64,000 bases of DNA from Streptomyces acidiscabies. Its GTDB lineage: Bacteria; Actinomycetota; Actinomycetes; Streptomycetales; Streptomycetaceae. The position numbers and the translations under genes were made by a program. The notes under the pieces were generated by a model. The model worked only from the letters and a program-made list of their open reading frames with translations. It did not search any database and was not told the origin of the DNA. The stretch's first letter is position 1; each line of letters starts with the position of its first letter. Positions 32,890 to 41,449 of the stretch are shown one piece after another. The stretch covers positions 1,198,001 to 1,262,000 of the forward strand of contig NZ_JAGJBY010000001.1 of NCBI RefSeq assembly GCF_020010905.1, in the 5' to 3' direction.

Positions 32890-34275
32890 ATGGCCGCAAG
32901 GCCGCTTGTCGCGCGGCAGCCGAACGAACGGTTGCAGGCGCTCATCCAGGAGGCGGGGTGCTCGAACGCCGGGCTCGCCCGCCGGGTCAACATGTGCGGG
33001 GCGGAGCACGGCCTCGACCTGCGCTACGACAAGACGTCCGTGGCCCGCTGGCTGCGCGGACAGCAACCGCGGGGCCGCGCACCGGCGATCATCGCCGAGG
33101 CGCTGGGCCGCAAACTCGGCCGTACGGTCACGATCGACGAGATCGGCATGGCCAACGGCAAGAACCTCGCCTCGGGCGTCGGCCTCCAGTTCTCCCCGAC
33201 GGTCCTCGGCGCGATCGAGCAGGTCTGCGAGCTGTGGCGCAGCGACGTGGGCCGCCGCGACTTCCTCTCGGGCTCCTCGGTCGCCGCCTCGGCGCTCGTC
33301 GAACCCAGCCGCGACTGGCTGATCTCCGCGCCGGACGCGCAGGTCGCCCGCTCGGCGGGCCCGCGCGTGGGCCAGTCCGACGTCTCCGCCGTCCGCGCGA
33401 TGACGCAAGCCCTCGTCGACCTCGACCACCAGTACGGCAGCGGGCACGTGCGCCCCGTCGTCGTCCACTACCTCAACAGCGTCGTCTCCGGACTGCTCGC
33501 CGGCTCCTACCGGGAGGCGGTGGGGCGGGACTTGTTCGCGGCGGTCGCCCGACTGACCGAGCTGGCGGGGTACATGGCCGTCGACACGGGCCAACCGGGC
33601 CTCGCGCAGCGGTACTACATCCAGTCCCTGCGGCTCGCGCAGGCGGCGGGGGACAGAGGCTACGGCGGGTACGTCCTCGCCGCGTCCATGAGCCACCTCG
33701 CCGCCCAGCTCGGGAACCCGCGCGAGATCGCCCAGCTGGCGCGCGCCGCGCAGGAGGGCGCGCGTGGGCGCGTCACCCCGCGCGCGGAGTCGATGTTCCA
33801 CGCCGCCGAGGCCCGCGGCCACGCCCTCCTCGGCGACGTACGCGCCGCCCAGCTGTCGTCCTCCCGCGCGCTGTCCGCGCTGGAGGCCGCCGGCACCGAC
33901 ACCGGGGACGACCCGCCCTGGATCGCCCACTTCGACGAGGCGTACCTCGCCGACGAACTCGCCCACTGCCACCGCGACCTCGGCCAGGCGGAGGCCGCCG
34001 CCCGCTGCGCCGAACAGTCCCTCGCCGGCCACCCGCCCACGCGCGCGCGCCGCCGCGCCATCGGGTACGTCCTGCTCGCCACCGCGCAGGTCCAGCAGCG
34101 CGAGATCGAGCAGGCCTGCCACACCGGCCTCAAGGCCATCGACCTCCTGGAGACCCTCCGCTCCAACCGGGGCGCGGAGTACCTCGACGACCTCCAGCAG
34201 CGCCTGGAGCCCTACCGGGACGAGCCCGTCGTCCGGGAGTTCGGGGCCCGCCTCGACCTCCAGACGGCGGCCTGA
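32890..34275 (+). CDS. HTH/TPR-like transcriptional regulator
   Basis: This 461-residue protein begins with an atypical XRE-like DNA-binding region (NERLQALIQEAGCSNAGLARRVN, then YDKTSVARWLRGQQPRGRAP). A linker with GRRDFLSGSSVAASAL follows, resembling a buried twin-arginine-like or hydrophobic patch, then a long helical region of TPR-like repeats (residues about 200-440; AGYMAVDTGQPGLAQRYYIQSLRLAQAAGDR). This architecture is common in streptomycete developmental and antibiotic regulators of the NsdA type, but I cannot assign the orthologue. It is transcribed divergently from Prim-Pol. Confidence 0.78.
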   Translation: MAARPLVARQPNERLQALIQEAGCSNAGLARRVNMCGAEHGLDLRYDKTSVARWLRGQQPRGRAPAIIAEALGRKLGRTVTIDEIGMANGKNLASGVGLQFSPTVLGAIEQVCELWRSDVGRRDFLSGSSVAASALVEPSRDWLISAPDAQVARSAGPRVGQSDVSAVRAMTQALVDLDHQYGSGHVRPVVVHYLNSVVSGLLAGSYREAVGRDLFAAVARLTELAGYMAVDTGQPGLAQRYYIQSLRLAQAAGDRGYGGYVLAASMSHLAAQLGNPREIAQLARAAQEGARGRVTPRAESMFHAAEARGHALLGDVRAAQLSSSRALSALEAAGTDTGDDPPWIAHFDEAYLADELAHCHRDLGQAEAAARCAEQSLAGHPPTRARRRAIGYVLLATAQVQQREIEQACHTGLKAIDLLETLRSNRGAEYLDDLQQRLEPYRDEPVVREFGARLDLQTAA

Positions 34276-34287
34276 GCACGCACACCG

Positions 34288-34342
34288 GACCGCCGTACCC
34301 ACGAGTACGGCGGTCGGCGCTGTTAGTGACGTCACAGCGCCG
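34288..34342 (+). terminator. two adjacent hairpins after the regulator gene
   Basis: First stem: GACCGCCGTAC (34288-34298) with GTACGGCGGTC (34305-34315). Second stem: CGGCGCTGT (34315-34323) with ACAGCGCCG (34334-34342), whose loop contains the palindrome GTGACGTCAC (34326-34335). The first is a good terminator; the second may instead be an operator for the gene at 34436. Confidence 0.65.
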
Positions 34343-34435
34343 CAGGTCACGGCCTGAGCTGTGTGGTACGGGATTCCGGGGACCCGGTAGCGTGAGCCGA
34401 CGACTGTCGTGTAGTCCCCCGTTCGGAGGAGTCCC

Positions 34436-36025
34436 GTGACGCAGAGTGGACAGGGCGAGGAGCCCTCGGCGCGGCCCGCGCGCGAAGGCATCGTGCTGCC
34501 CTCCGACGGCGGTGCGCCGCTGCTGCCGGGCATGACGGGCGCGGCGGCGCTCCCTCCGCCTCCCCGGTACGACCCCCAGCCGGACCCCGCTCCGCCGGTC
34601 GCCGGCCACGGCTGGACACCGCCCCCGGCGCAGCCGTCCCACCCGTCCACGCAGAGCTGGCCGCTGCCCCCCGAGGGCGGCGAGTCGCCGGTGACGTACG
34701 GACAGGGGGCGCCGGCCCCCTCGTACGGCCAGACCCCCTCGTACGACCAGCAGGCCGCCTACCAGCAGCCGTACGAGCCGCCCGCCACCTACGGCCAGAG
34801 CACGCCGCTGCCGCCGATGGACGAGGGCGCGACGCAGTACATCCCGCCGGTGACGGACGGCGGCTACCCGGGCCAGGCGCAGAACATGGGCGGATTCCCG
34901 GGCCAGTACCCGGGCGCCGGTGGATTCCAGGGCTCCGAGGGCGCCACGCAGTACCTGCCGCCGGTCGTCGACGGGCCCAACCCGGCCGCCGGGGGCGCGT
35001 ACTCCCCGGACGGCGCGACGCAGTACCTCCCGCCCGTCCCGGCCGTCGAGGAGGGCGCGACGCAGGTCCTCCCGCCGGTCACCCCGGGCGCGCTGCCTCC
35101 GGAGATGGGCGGCTACCCGGGCGCGATGCCGTCGCCCGGCGACTCCGAGGCCACCCAGGTCATCCCGCCCGTGCCCGCGGGCGGCGGCGCCCCCGCCGGG
35201 TTCGAGAACCTGTTCCGCGACGAGCCCGGGGCGGCCACGTCCGGGGGAATTCCGCCGCAGCAGGGTTACGGACAGCCCCAGCAGGGGTACGGCCGTCCGC
35301 CGCAGCAGGCCCCGTACGGCCGGCAGCCCGCGCCCGCGCCGTACGCCCAGCAGCCCTCGTACGACTACGACGACGACGCGCGCGGGCGGGGTCGCCGCAG
35401 CCGTTCCAAGGTGCCGTTGATCGTCGCGGCGGGCGTCGCGCTCGCGGTCGTCGGGATAGGCGCCGGGGCCCTGATGGGCAGCGGCGGGGACGACGACAAG
35501 GCGAACAGCACGAACGTCGCCGCGTCCGCCGACCCCAGCGGGGACACCGGCACGAAGGCCGGGGACGGCGCCGAGGCGCAGGCCGCCGCGCTGGACAAGC
35601 TGCTCGCGGACAGCGGCAGCAGCCGCGCGACGGTGATCGGCGCGGTCGCCGACGTCAAGGCGTGCGACAACCTGGACAAGGCCGCCGCCGACCTGCGCGA
35701 CGCCGCAGGCCAGCGCAACGACCTGGTGACCAAGCTGTCCGCCCTGTCCGTCGACAAACTCCCCGACCACCAGGCCCTCACCGGCGCCCTCACCAAGGCG
35801 TGGCACGCCTCCGCCGCCGCCGACGACCACTACGCCGCCTGGGCCGACCAGGTCGCCGACGACAAGAAGGGCTGCCGCAAGGGCCAGGCCCGTACGACGT
35901 CCGAGACGGCGGCCGGGAACAAGGAGAGCGGCACGGCGACGCAGCAGAAGGCGAAGGCGGCGGCGCTGTGGAACGTCATCGCGAAGAAGTACGGGCTGAC
36001 GGAGCGGCAGCCGACGCAGCTGTGA
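34436..36025 (+). CDS. membrane-anchored protein with five EGATQ(Y/V)(L/I)PPV repeats
   Basis: This 529-residue protein has a Pro/Gln/Tyr-rich cytosolic N-terminal half of about 320 residues, one membrane segment (KVPLIVAAGVALAVVGIGAGALMG, residues about 325-348) and an extracellular domain of about 180 residues with two Cys. Five repeats (DEGATQYIPPV, SEGATQYLPPV, PDGATQYLPPV, EEGATQVLPPV, SEATQVIPPV) lie near residues 128, 168, 192, 205 and 236. A Thr-Gln after acidic residues is a plausible Ser/Thr-kinase site recognised by FHA domains. The topology suits a signalling or cell-wall scaffold. The function is otherwise unknown. GGAGGA 5 bases before GTG 34436 fixes the start. Confidence 0.8.
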   Translation: MTQSGQGEEPSARPAREGIVLPSDGGAPLLPGMTGAAALPPPPRYDPQPDPAPPVAGHGWTPPPAQPSHPSTQSWPLPPEGGESPVTYGQGAPAPSYGQTPSYDQQAAYQQPYEPPATYGQSTPLPPMDEGATQYIPPVTDGGYPGQAQNMGGFPGQYPGAGGFQGSEGATQYLPPVVDGPNPAAGGAYSPDGATQYLPPVPAVEEGATQVLPPVTPGALPPEMGGYPGAMPSPGDSEATQVIPPVPAGGGAPAGFENLFRDEPGAATSGGIPPQQGYGQPQQGYGRPPQQAPYGRQPAPAPYAQQPSYDYDDDARGRGRRSRSKVPLIVAAGVALAVVGIGAGALMGSGGDDDKANSTNVAASADPSGDTGTKAGDGAEAQAAALDKLLADSGSSRATVIGAVADVKACDNLDKAAADLRDAAGQRNDLVTKLSALSVDKLPDHQALTGALTKAWHASAAADDHYAAWADQVADDKKGCRKGQARTTSETAAGNKESGTATQQKAKAAALWNVIAKKYGLTERQPTQL

Positions 36026-36028
36026 GGG

Positions 36029-37348
36029 TTACCGCAGGCTCGCCGCCTGGAGCGACTTCGTCACGTCCACGAAGTCGCCGCGGGCGGCCACCAGCCGTCC
36101 CTGGCGCACCACTTGGAGCGTCACGGCCGAGTTGACCATCCGGGGGAAGCCGACCGACCCGAGGCGCCCGGAGAACTCCCAGCCGAGGGTGGGAGTGAGG
36201 CCGCCGGTGTCGACCTTCAGGCCGTCGTCGAGAGCGCCCCGCAGTGAACCGGCCGTCACATCTTCACCCTTGAGGGACTCGACGGCCTGTTTGAGGACCA
36301 TGAACGCGAGGTACGTCGTCTGGACTCCCGTGTCCTCCGCGTCGATCCGCGTGTCGGAGAACGCCTCCTCCTTGATGACCTTCTTCATCCCGTCCCACCG
36401 CCGGTCGCTCGCGACGGGGTACCAGCCGGTGACGTACGCCCCCTCGTACGGACTGCTCGCGCCGCCCGTCGAGTCGATCTCCGTCTGGTCGACGCTGCCG
36501 AGCACGGACGCCGTCCGCACCTCGGGGTACTCGGCGCGGACCCGGCGGAAGGAGTCCATGAAGATGCTCGTCCGGTCACCGAGCGCCGGGACGACGCACC
36601 CCTTCTTCGCCTTGTTCGCCGCCGGCCCGCGGGTCGCCTCCTTGAGCGCGGCCTCGGCCGCCGTACCGTACTCGGCCGCGTCCTCGGCGGCCCGCTGGTC
36701 GTCCGACGCTGCGTGGCCGCCCGTCTCCAGGCCCGCGTCCAGCATCACCGGCTGCGGGTCGCCCGCGATCGTGTCCGGCCGTACCAGCGCGATCCGGCCG
36801 CAGGTCTTCGCGAGCTCCTCGCCGAGCCCCGCGAGCAGGGCCGGCTGGCCGCCGTTCACCGGGTACGACAGGGGGCTCGTGAACTCGTTCTCGGTGACGC
36901 CGTAGCCGCCTATGTACGGGACGCCCGCGCCCTCCAGCGGCGGGAAGAACGACTTGGAGTACTGGCTGTACGAGCCGACGACCGCGACCGCGCCCTCCTT
37001 GACCGCCTGCCGCGCGCACGTCGCCGCGCCCACCGTGTCGTTGTGGTCGTTGCAGGTCAGGACCTTGAGGTCGTGGCCGCCCAGACCGCCGTTGTCGTTC
37101 ACCCAGCGCGCGTACGCCTGCGCGAAGGCCGGCATCCCCGGCTTGTTCGTCGCGCCGGTGTCCTGCGGGGCCCACGTCATCACCACGACGGGGTCGTCCC
37201 CGGCACCCCCCGTGGTACCGGGGATGGCCCCGCATCCGGCGACGAGCGACGCGCCGGCCACCAGAGTCGCCGTTCTGGTTCTGACAGACCTGGTGAAGCG
37301 GCCGGTCCTGGGGAGGAAGGTGCTGCGCGTGCGTCGCCTGCCGGTCAT
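36029..37348 (-). CDS. periplasmic-binding (branched-chain amino acid type) lipoprotein
   Basis: This 439-residue protein has a lipoprotein signal with lipobox LVAGC near residue 40 and a type I periplasmic-binding domain (VVVMTWAPQDTGATNKPGMPAFAQAYARWVNDNGGLGGH, then GAVAVVGSYSQYSKSFFPPLEGAGVPYIGGYG) like LivJ. It would bind a small ligand outside the membrane. No permease or ATPase genes are adjacent, so it is an orphan or serves another system. ATG 37348 was chosen over a GTG 51 bases upstream because it gives a normal signal peptide. It is convergent with the gene at 34436, 3 bases apart. Confidence 0.86.
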   Translation of the reverse strand: MTGRRRTRSTFLPRTGRFTRSVRTRTATLVAGASLVAGCGAIPGTTGGAGDDPVVVMTWAPQDTGATNKPGMPAFAQAYARWVNDNGGLGGHDLKVLTCNDHNDTVGAATCARQAVKEGAVAVVGSYSQYSKSFFPPLEGAGVPYIGGYGVTENEFTSPLSYPVNGGQPALLAGLGEELAKTCGRIALVRPDTIAGDPQPVMLDAGLETGGHAASDDQRAAEDAAEYGTAAEAALKEATRGPAANKAKKGCVVPALGDRTSIFMDSFRRVRAEYPEVRTASVLGSVDQTEIDSTGGASSPYEGAYVTGWYPVASDRRWDGMKKVIKEEAFSDTRIDAEDTGVQTTYLAFMVLKQAVESLKGEDVTAGSLRGALDDGLKVDTGGLTPTLGWEFSGRLGSVGFPRMVNSAVTLQVVRQGRLVAARGDFVDVTKSLQAASLR

Positions 37349-37488
37349 GGACACACACGCTTCCGTCACATCCCCAACTCGGGAGTCACTCGCGGTCAAC
37401 GTGAGGTGACGCGGAGGTGAATTACGCGGGGTCTCGGGGGCGGGGGTGGCAGGCAGGGCCGTCCGGGGTGTCGGCGATCATAGGATCC

Positions 37489-37989
37489 ATGACCTTGCAA
37501 GGACCGGAGAACCCTTCCCGTCGGGGCCGTCGCTCATCCACCATGGGCGTCATGCCACTCAACGACATGCCGTGGTGGCGCTGGCGCAGCAATGTGCGTT
37601 CCGCGCTGCACATGCTCTCCGATCCCGGTTTCCAGCGGGGCGTCTGGCTCGCCGGCGCCGAGGGGTACGGCGACGTCACCGACGCCGTGTACCGCCTCGT
37701 CGAGGACACCTGGCTCGACAACTGGTCGGCCGAGAAGTACGTGGGCACGATCTTCCGGGACTCGCAGGAGGCGGCGCTCGTCGATACGGCCGTGCTGCGG
37801 GTGCTGCGGATCATGCATCAGGTGGGGCCGGATGCGCCCGTCTCCGCGTATCTCGATCATGCGGGGTGGGGGGAGGCGGTTCGGGCGGCGCGGGATGCGC
37901 ATGTGCGGATGGCTGTCGCCGACGGGGAGGATCCGGAGGGGGCGCCGCAGACGTTGGAGGTGCTGCGGATGGTTACGCGGGCGGTTTAG
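37489..37989 (+). CDS. conserved hypothetical protein
   Basis: This 166-residue soluble protein is Trp-rich at the N-terminus (DMPWWRWRSNVRSALHMLSD) with a central helical segment (VTDAVYRLVEDTWLDNWSAEKYVGTIFRDSQEAALVDTAVLRVLRIM) and an acidic end. I do not recognise a characterised family. ATG 37489 has AGGA just upstream; ATG 37543 and 37552 are alternatives nearer the conserved-looking start. It is followed by the first copy of the palindromic element at 38003. Confidence 0.65.
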   Translation: MTLQGPENPSRRGRRSSTMGVMPLNDMPWWRWRSNVRSALHMLSDPGFQRGVWLAGAEGYGDVTDAVYRLVEDTWLDNWSAEKYVGTIFRDSQEAALVDTAVLRVLRIMHQVGPDAPVSAYLDHAGWGEAVRAARDAHVRMAVADGEDPEGAPQTLEVLRMVTRAV

Positions 37990-38002
37990 GGGGCTTGTGG
38001 TT

Positions 38003-38134
38003 GGTGGGCGGGTGCGGGTCCGCTGTGGCCGTTCGCGCAGTTCCCCGCGCCCCTAAAAAATCCGGTCCGCACCGCGTTTTTTAGGGGCGCGGGGAACTGC
38101 GCGAGAAACCACGACGCACCCGCACCCGCCCACC
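38003..38134. repeat. large palindromic element, copy 1 (terminator-like)
   Basis: Outer arms GGTGGGCGGGTGCGGGT (38003-38019) and ACCCGCACCCGCCCACC (38118-38134) are perfect. Inner arms run from CGCGCAGTTCCCCGCG through CCCCTAAAAAA (from 38034) and back from TTTTTTAGGGGCGCG to CTGCGCG (to 38103). The A/T runs flank the apical loop, so it can terminate in both directions. The left arm is almost identical to that of copy 2 at 39086. Confidence 0.85.
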
Positions 38135-38183
38135 CACTGGAACCCCCCGAGACCCCCCGCGTACATATGGGACCCTGTCCGAC

Positions 38184-39065
38184 ATGAACGCGCAGTCCAG
38201 CCCCGCCGCCGCCCCGGCCCAGCAGTACATCCTCACCCTCTCCTGCCCCGACAAGGCCGGCATCGTGCACGCCGTGTCCAGCTACCTGTTCATGACCGGG
38301 TGCAACATCGAGGACAGCCAGCAGTTCGGCGACCACGACACGGGCCTGTTCTTCATGCGCGTCCATTTCTCCGCCGAGGAACCCCTCACCACCGACAAGC
38401 TGCGCGCCAGCTTCGCCGCGATCGGCGACTCGTTCCACATGGACTGGCAGATCAACCGCGCCGACGAACGCACCCGCATCGTCCTCATGGTCAGCAAGTT
38501 CGGCCACTGCCTGAACGACCTGCTGTTCCGCGCACGCACCGGCGCACTGCCGGTCGACATCGCCGCCGTCGTCTCCAACCACACGGACTTCGCGGAACTG
38601 GTCGGCTCGTACGGCATCCCCTTCCACCACATCCCGGTGACGAAGGACACGAAGTCCGACGCGGAGGCCCGCCTCCTGGAGATCGTCCGCGAGGAGAACG
38701 TCGAGCTGGTGGTCCTCGCCCGCTACATGCAGGTCCTGTCGGACGACCTGTGCAAGCAGCTCAGCGGCCGGATCATCAACATCCACCACTCGTTCCTCCC
38801 CAGCTTCAAGGGCGCGAAGCCGTACCACCAGGCGCATACGCGGGGCGTGAAGCTGATCGGCGCGACGGCGCACTATGTGACGGCCGACCTCGACGAGGGC
38901 CCGATCATCGAGCAGGAGGTCGAACGGGTGGGCCACGACGTCACGCCGGACCAGCTGGTGGCGATCGGCCGCGATGTGGAGTGCCAGGCGCTGGCGCGAG
39001 CGGTGAAGTGGCACGCGGAACGCAGGATCCTGCTGAACGGCCGTCGCACGGTGGTGTTCGCGTAG
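38184..39065 (+). CDS. purU: formyltetrahydrofolate deformylase
   Basis: This 293-residue enzyme hydrolyses 10-formyl-THF to formate and THF, balancing the one-carbon pool. An N-terminal ACT domain (YILTLSCPDKAGIVHAVSSYL) is followed by the formyltransferase fold with HCLNDLLFR, NIHHSFLPSFKGAKPYHQA (catalytic Asn and His) and TADLDEGPIIEQE (catalytic Asp). Length is typical. ATG 38184 is preceded by GACCCTGTCCGAC with a poor ribosome-binding site. It is a single gene isolated between two copies of the same palindromic terminator. Confidence 0.95.
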   Translation: MNAQSSPAAAPAQQYILTLSCPDKAGIVHAVSSYLFMTGCNIEDSQQFGDHDTGLFFMRVHFSAEEPLTTDKLRASFAAIGDSFHMDWQINRADERTRIVLMVSKFGHCLNDLLFRARTGALPVDIAAVVSNHTDFAELVGSYGIPFHHIPVTKDTKSDAEARLLEIVREENVELVVLARYMQVLSDDLCKQLSGRIINIHHSFLPSFKGAKPYHQAHTRGVKLIGATAHYVTADLDEGPIIEQEVERVGHDVTPDQLVAIGRDVECQALARAVKWHAERRILLNGRRTVVFA

Positions 39066-39085
39066 CAGCTCGGGTGGTGCTGACG

Positions 39086-39213
39086 GGTGGGCGGGTGCGG
39101 GTCCGCTGTGGCCGTTCGCGCAGTTCCCCGCGCCCCTAAAAGACCGGCTCGCACCGTTGTTTTTCAGGGGCGCGGGGAACTGCGCGAGCAACCACATACA
39201 ACCCGCACCCGCC
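39086..39213. repeat. large palindromic element, copy 2 (terminator-like)
   Basis: This copy starts with the same 17-base outer arm as copy 1, GGTGGGCGGGTGCGGGT (39086-39102), and shares the following CCGCTGTGGCCGTTCGCGC and CCCCTAAAA sequence. The right inner arm is CAGGGGCGCGGGGAACTGCGCG, interrupted by one change; the right outer arm is ACCCGCACCCGCC (39201-39213). It separates purU from the convergent anti-sigma gene. Confidence 0.85.
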
Positions 39214-39232
39214 GACGAACCTCCCCCACCCC

Positions 39233-40477
39233 CTACATCCGGCTCAACGCCGCCGCAGCGAACAGCACATCCCTGATCGCCTCCCGATCCCCGACCTGCC
39301 CCGCAGCCGCATCGTCCGGCGCGATGTGCCCCGCCGCGAGCTGACAGAACTCGACCCCGTCCAACGCGACGTGAGCGACCTCGTACTCGGCGGACCCGAC
39401 AGCCGCAGGCGAGTCGAGCGGGATGAACCACTCACCCCCACCGAGCCCCTCGATCTCCAGCCGAAGACTGCGCCCAGGGTGGCCCGCAGGGACGAGGTGA
39501 CGCGTACGCCCCGGAGACGCGAGCCCGGCAAGACGCCGCTCAGCCAGCGCAGCAGGCAGCATCCGCGCGGCCAGCTCGATCATCGCGCGAAGATGACGCG
39601 GCGCGGGAGGATCGTACGGATAGTCCACGGCCTGCGCGATGTCGTCCGCATGGACCCAGCACTCGAAGGCCCGGTCCAGCAGCGCATCCCGCAGGGGCAG
39701 CTCGAAATCACCGTAGGACACCCCGAGCCCCCCGGCGGAGCCGCCCGTGAAGGACGCGGTCCGCACGATGTCGTGGGCCTGGGCCCGCCAGGGCGCGCGC
39801 ACGGTACGGGTGTGCGGAAACCGGGTGCTGCGCCAGGAGAACTCGGTCCGGGCGACGGGCCCGCACCCCACGTCGTCCGCACCCCCGCGCAGCGGATCGT
39901 CGAGCCCGAGCGCGACGGCGACGAGCCCGTCGACCGCGTGGAGGTGCGCGATGACCCCGGCGACGGTGGTGCGCCGGTTCTCCTGCCGCTCCCCGGTGAA
40001 CCACCGCAGCCGTACGGGCGCGTGCCACTCGGAGTCCCCGAAGTCCTGGAGCAGCGCGTCGAGCCGCGCGGCCTCCGCGTCGTACGACAGGGCCCACTCC
40101 GGCACGGGGATGCGCGGCGGACGCCGTTCGAGACAGCTCGCGAGGACCCGCGTACGCAGCCCGGGGTCGAGGTCGAGCGGCTCGGGACGCTGGAGCAGCC
40201 CGACGGCCTCGCGCAGCCGCCGCGCCTCGTCGGCGCAGGCCCCGCACCCGCCGAGCAGTGACTTGAGCACCGGGTGCTCCAGAGGGGGTGTCGGCGGTGC
40301 GGGGACGCCCCCGCCTTCCTGTCGTACGGCGGGGTACGCCGCGTCGTCCTCGGCGGCGGCGCGCGGCAGCGGTATCCGGGGCGAGGGCCGGCCGGGACCC
40401 GGGGTGCCGGGCACGCCTGGGGCGCCGTACTCGTCCGGGTCGAAGGGGTCCTCGGCGTGCCGGTCGGCGTTGGTCAT
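39233..40477 (-). CDS. anti-sigma-like protein with maleylpyruvate isomerase-like domain
   Basis: This 414-residue protein has an acidic/proline N-terminus, a short CGACADEARRLREAVGLL segment (about residues 76-93), then a DinB/maleylpyruvate isomerase-like domain (about 135-330: ALLQDFGDSEWHAPVRLRWFTGERQENRRTTVAGVIAHLHAVDGLVAVALG, ECWVHADDIAQAVDYPYD) and a C-terminal domain. The CxxC resembles an anti-sigma zinc finger but lacks the His four residues before the first Cys. Its ATG overlaps the stop of the ECF sigma gene by 4 bases, the usual sigma/anti-sigma layout. No membrane segment is evident. Confidence 0.78.
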   Translation of the reverse strand: MTNADRHAEDPFDPDEYGAPGVPGTPGPGRPSPRIPLPRAAAEDDAAYPAVRQEGGGVPAPPTPPLEHPVLKSLLGGCGACADEARRLREAVGLLQRPEPLDLDPGLRTRVLASCLERRPPRIPVPEWALSYDAEAARLDALLQDFGDSEWHAPVRLRWFTGERQENRRTTVAGVIAHLHAVDGLVAVALGLDDPLRGGADDVGCGPVARTEFSWRSTRFPHTRTVRAPWRAQAHDIVRTASFTGGSAGGLGVSYGDFELPLRDALLDRAFECWVHADDIAQAVDYPYDPPAPRHLRAMIELAARMLPAALAERRLAGLASPGRTRHLVPAGHPGRSLRLEIEGLGGGEWFIPLDSPAAVGSAEYEVAHVALDGVEFCQLAAGHIAPDDAAAGQVGDREAIRDVLFAAAALSRM

Positions 40478-41061
40478 GCCGCACCCCCGTAGCCGGGGCC
40501 GGGTGGTGCGCCGGGTGCCGCGCTGTCGTGGGCCGTGGACAGCAGCTGGAGGCCGAGGCGGAGCCGGCGGCGCGCCTCGTCCTCGGTGACGCCGAGGTCG
40601 GCGGCGGTCTGGCGGTAGTCGCGGCGCTGGAAGTAGGCGAGTTCGAGCGCGCTGCGCAGGGGTGTCGGCATGGACTGGACGATGTAGTCGGCGCGGGCGG
40701 CGACCGAGGCGTGCCGGACGCGGTGTTCGAGGTCCTCGGGGGAGCCGGAGGAGCCGTGCGCGAGGTCGGCGGCGCCGGTGTCGCGCAGGTGCTGGACGGC
40801 GAGGCGGTGGGTGAGGGCGGCGATCCAGGTGCGCAGGGGGCCCTGCTTGGGGTCGTACGCGTCGGGGTGCTGCCACACGTGCGTGAACACCTCGCGCGTG
40901 ATGCGGTCGGCTCCGCGCTCGTCCCCGAGCACGCGGTGGGCGAGGCCGTGCACGAGCGAAGCGAATCGGTCGTACAGCTCGCCGAGCGCCGCCGCCTCTC
41001 CGCGTGCCAGCCGCTGCTGCATCTTGCGGTCCCAGCGGGGCAGTGCGTCCTTCTTCGCCAT
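40474..41061 (-). CDS. ECF-type RNA polymerase sigma factor
   Basis: This 195-residue protein has sigma region 2 (ALGELYDRFASLVHGLAHRVL, then RITREVFTHVWQHPDAYDPKQGPLRTWIAALTHRLAVQHLR) and region 4 (QSMPTPLRSALELAYFQRRDYRQTAADLGVTEDEARRRLRLGL). ATG 41061 follows GGAGGGGG and starts MAKKDALPRW; an upstream ATG at 41118 lacks a ribosome-binding site. The next gene is its probable anti-sigma factor. The signal and regulon are not evident from the window. Confidence 0.88.
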   Translation of the reverse strand: MAKKDALPRWDRKMQQRLARGEAAALGELYDRFASLVHGLAHRVLGDERGADRITREVFTHVWQHPDAYDPKQGPLRTWIAALTHRLAVQHLRDTGAADLAHGSSGSPEDLEHRVRHASVAARADYIVQSMPTPLRSALELAYFQRRDYRQTAADLGVTEDEARRRLRLGLQLLSTAHDSAAPGAPPGPGYGGAA

Positions 41062-41449
41062 GCGGCCCCCTCCACCCGTTTCTGCCGTCACCTCGAATGT
41101 AGTCGCCCCCTCTGACATCGCACGCTCGTTTGTCGCATTGTGCTCCCCGGACCCGTCATGGGGTGATAAAGGGGCTCTTCTGCCCGCCTCGTCCGCCGCC
41201 TACCCTGTTCCGGCGCGATCAAGCCATGATCGAAACGGATCATTTCCCGACCGATCGTGCACGGATCGCGCACCGGTGGTGCCCGGACATGACGCGACGG
41301 GAACCAGCCTCCTTCGCCTGGTGTCCGTTTCCCGCCCCGTGTTTCGGGGAACGGCCGGTGGGCAGCCGCGCTGCAAGGAAACGAGGGGAAGCGAAGGGAC
41401 CGCTTCCGGGGGACGTCCGTTTCCGGACCGGCGAGCGAAGGGCGTGGTG
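41062..41449. other. divergent region between the ECF sigma gene and the STAS gene
   Basis: No gene supported. Two dyads are visible: ATGATC-GAAACG-GATCAT (41226-41243) and GCACC-GGT-GGTGC (41270-41282). These sit where the promoters of the divergent regulatory genes should lie. GAAGGG (41437-41442) is the ribosome-binding site for the STAS gene. Confidence 0.5.

Noticed and set aside
39233..40477. Real maleylpyruvate isomerase for gentisate catabolism
   Set aside because: The domain is fused behind an anti-sigma-like segment and overlaps an ECF sigma gene; no gentisate genes present.
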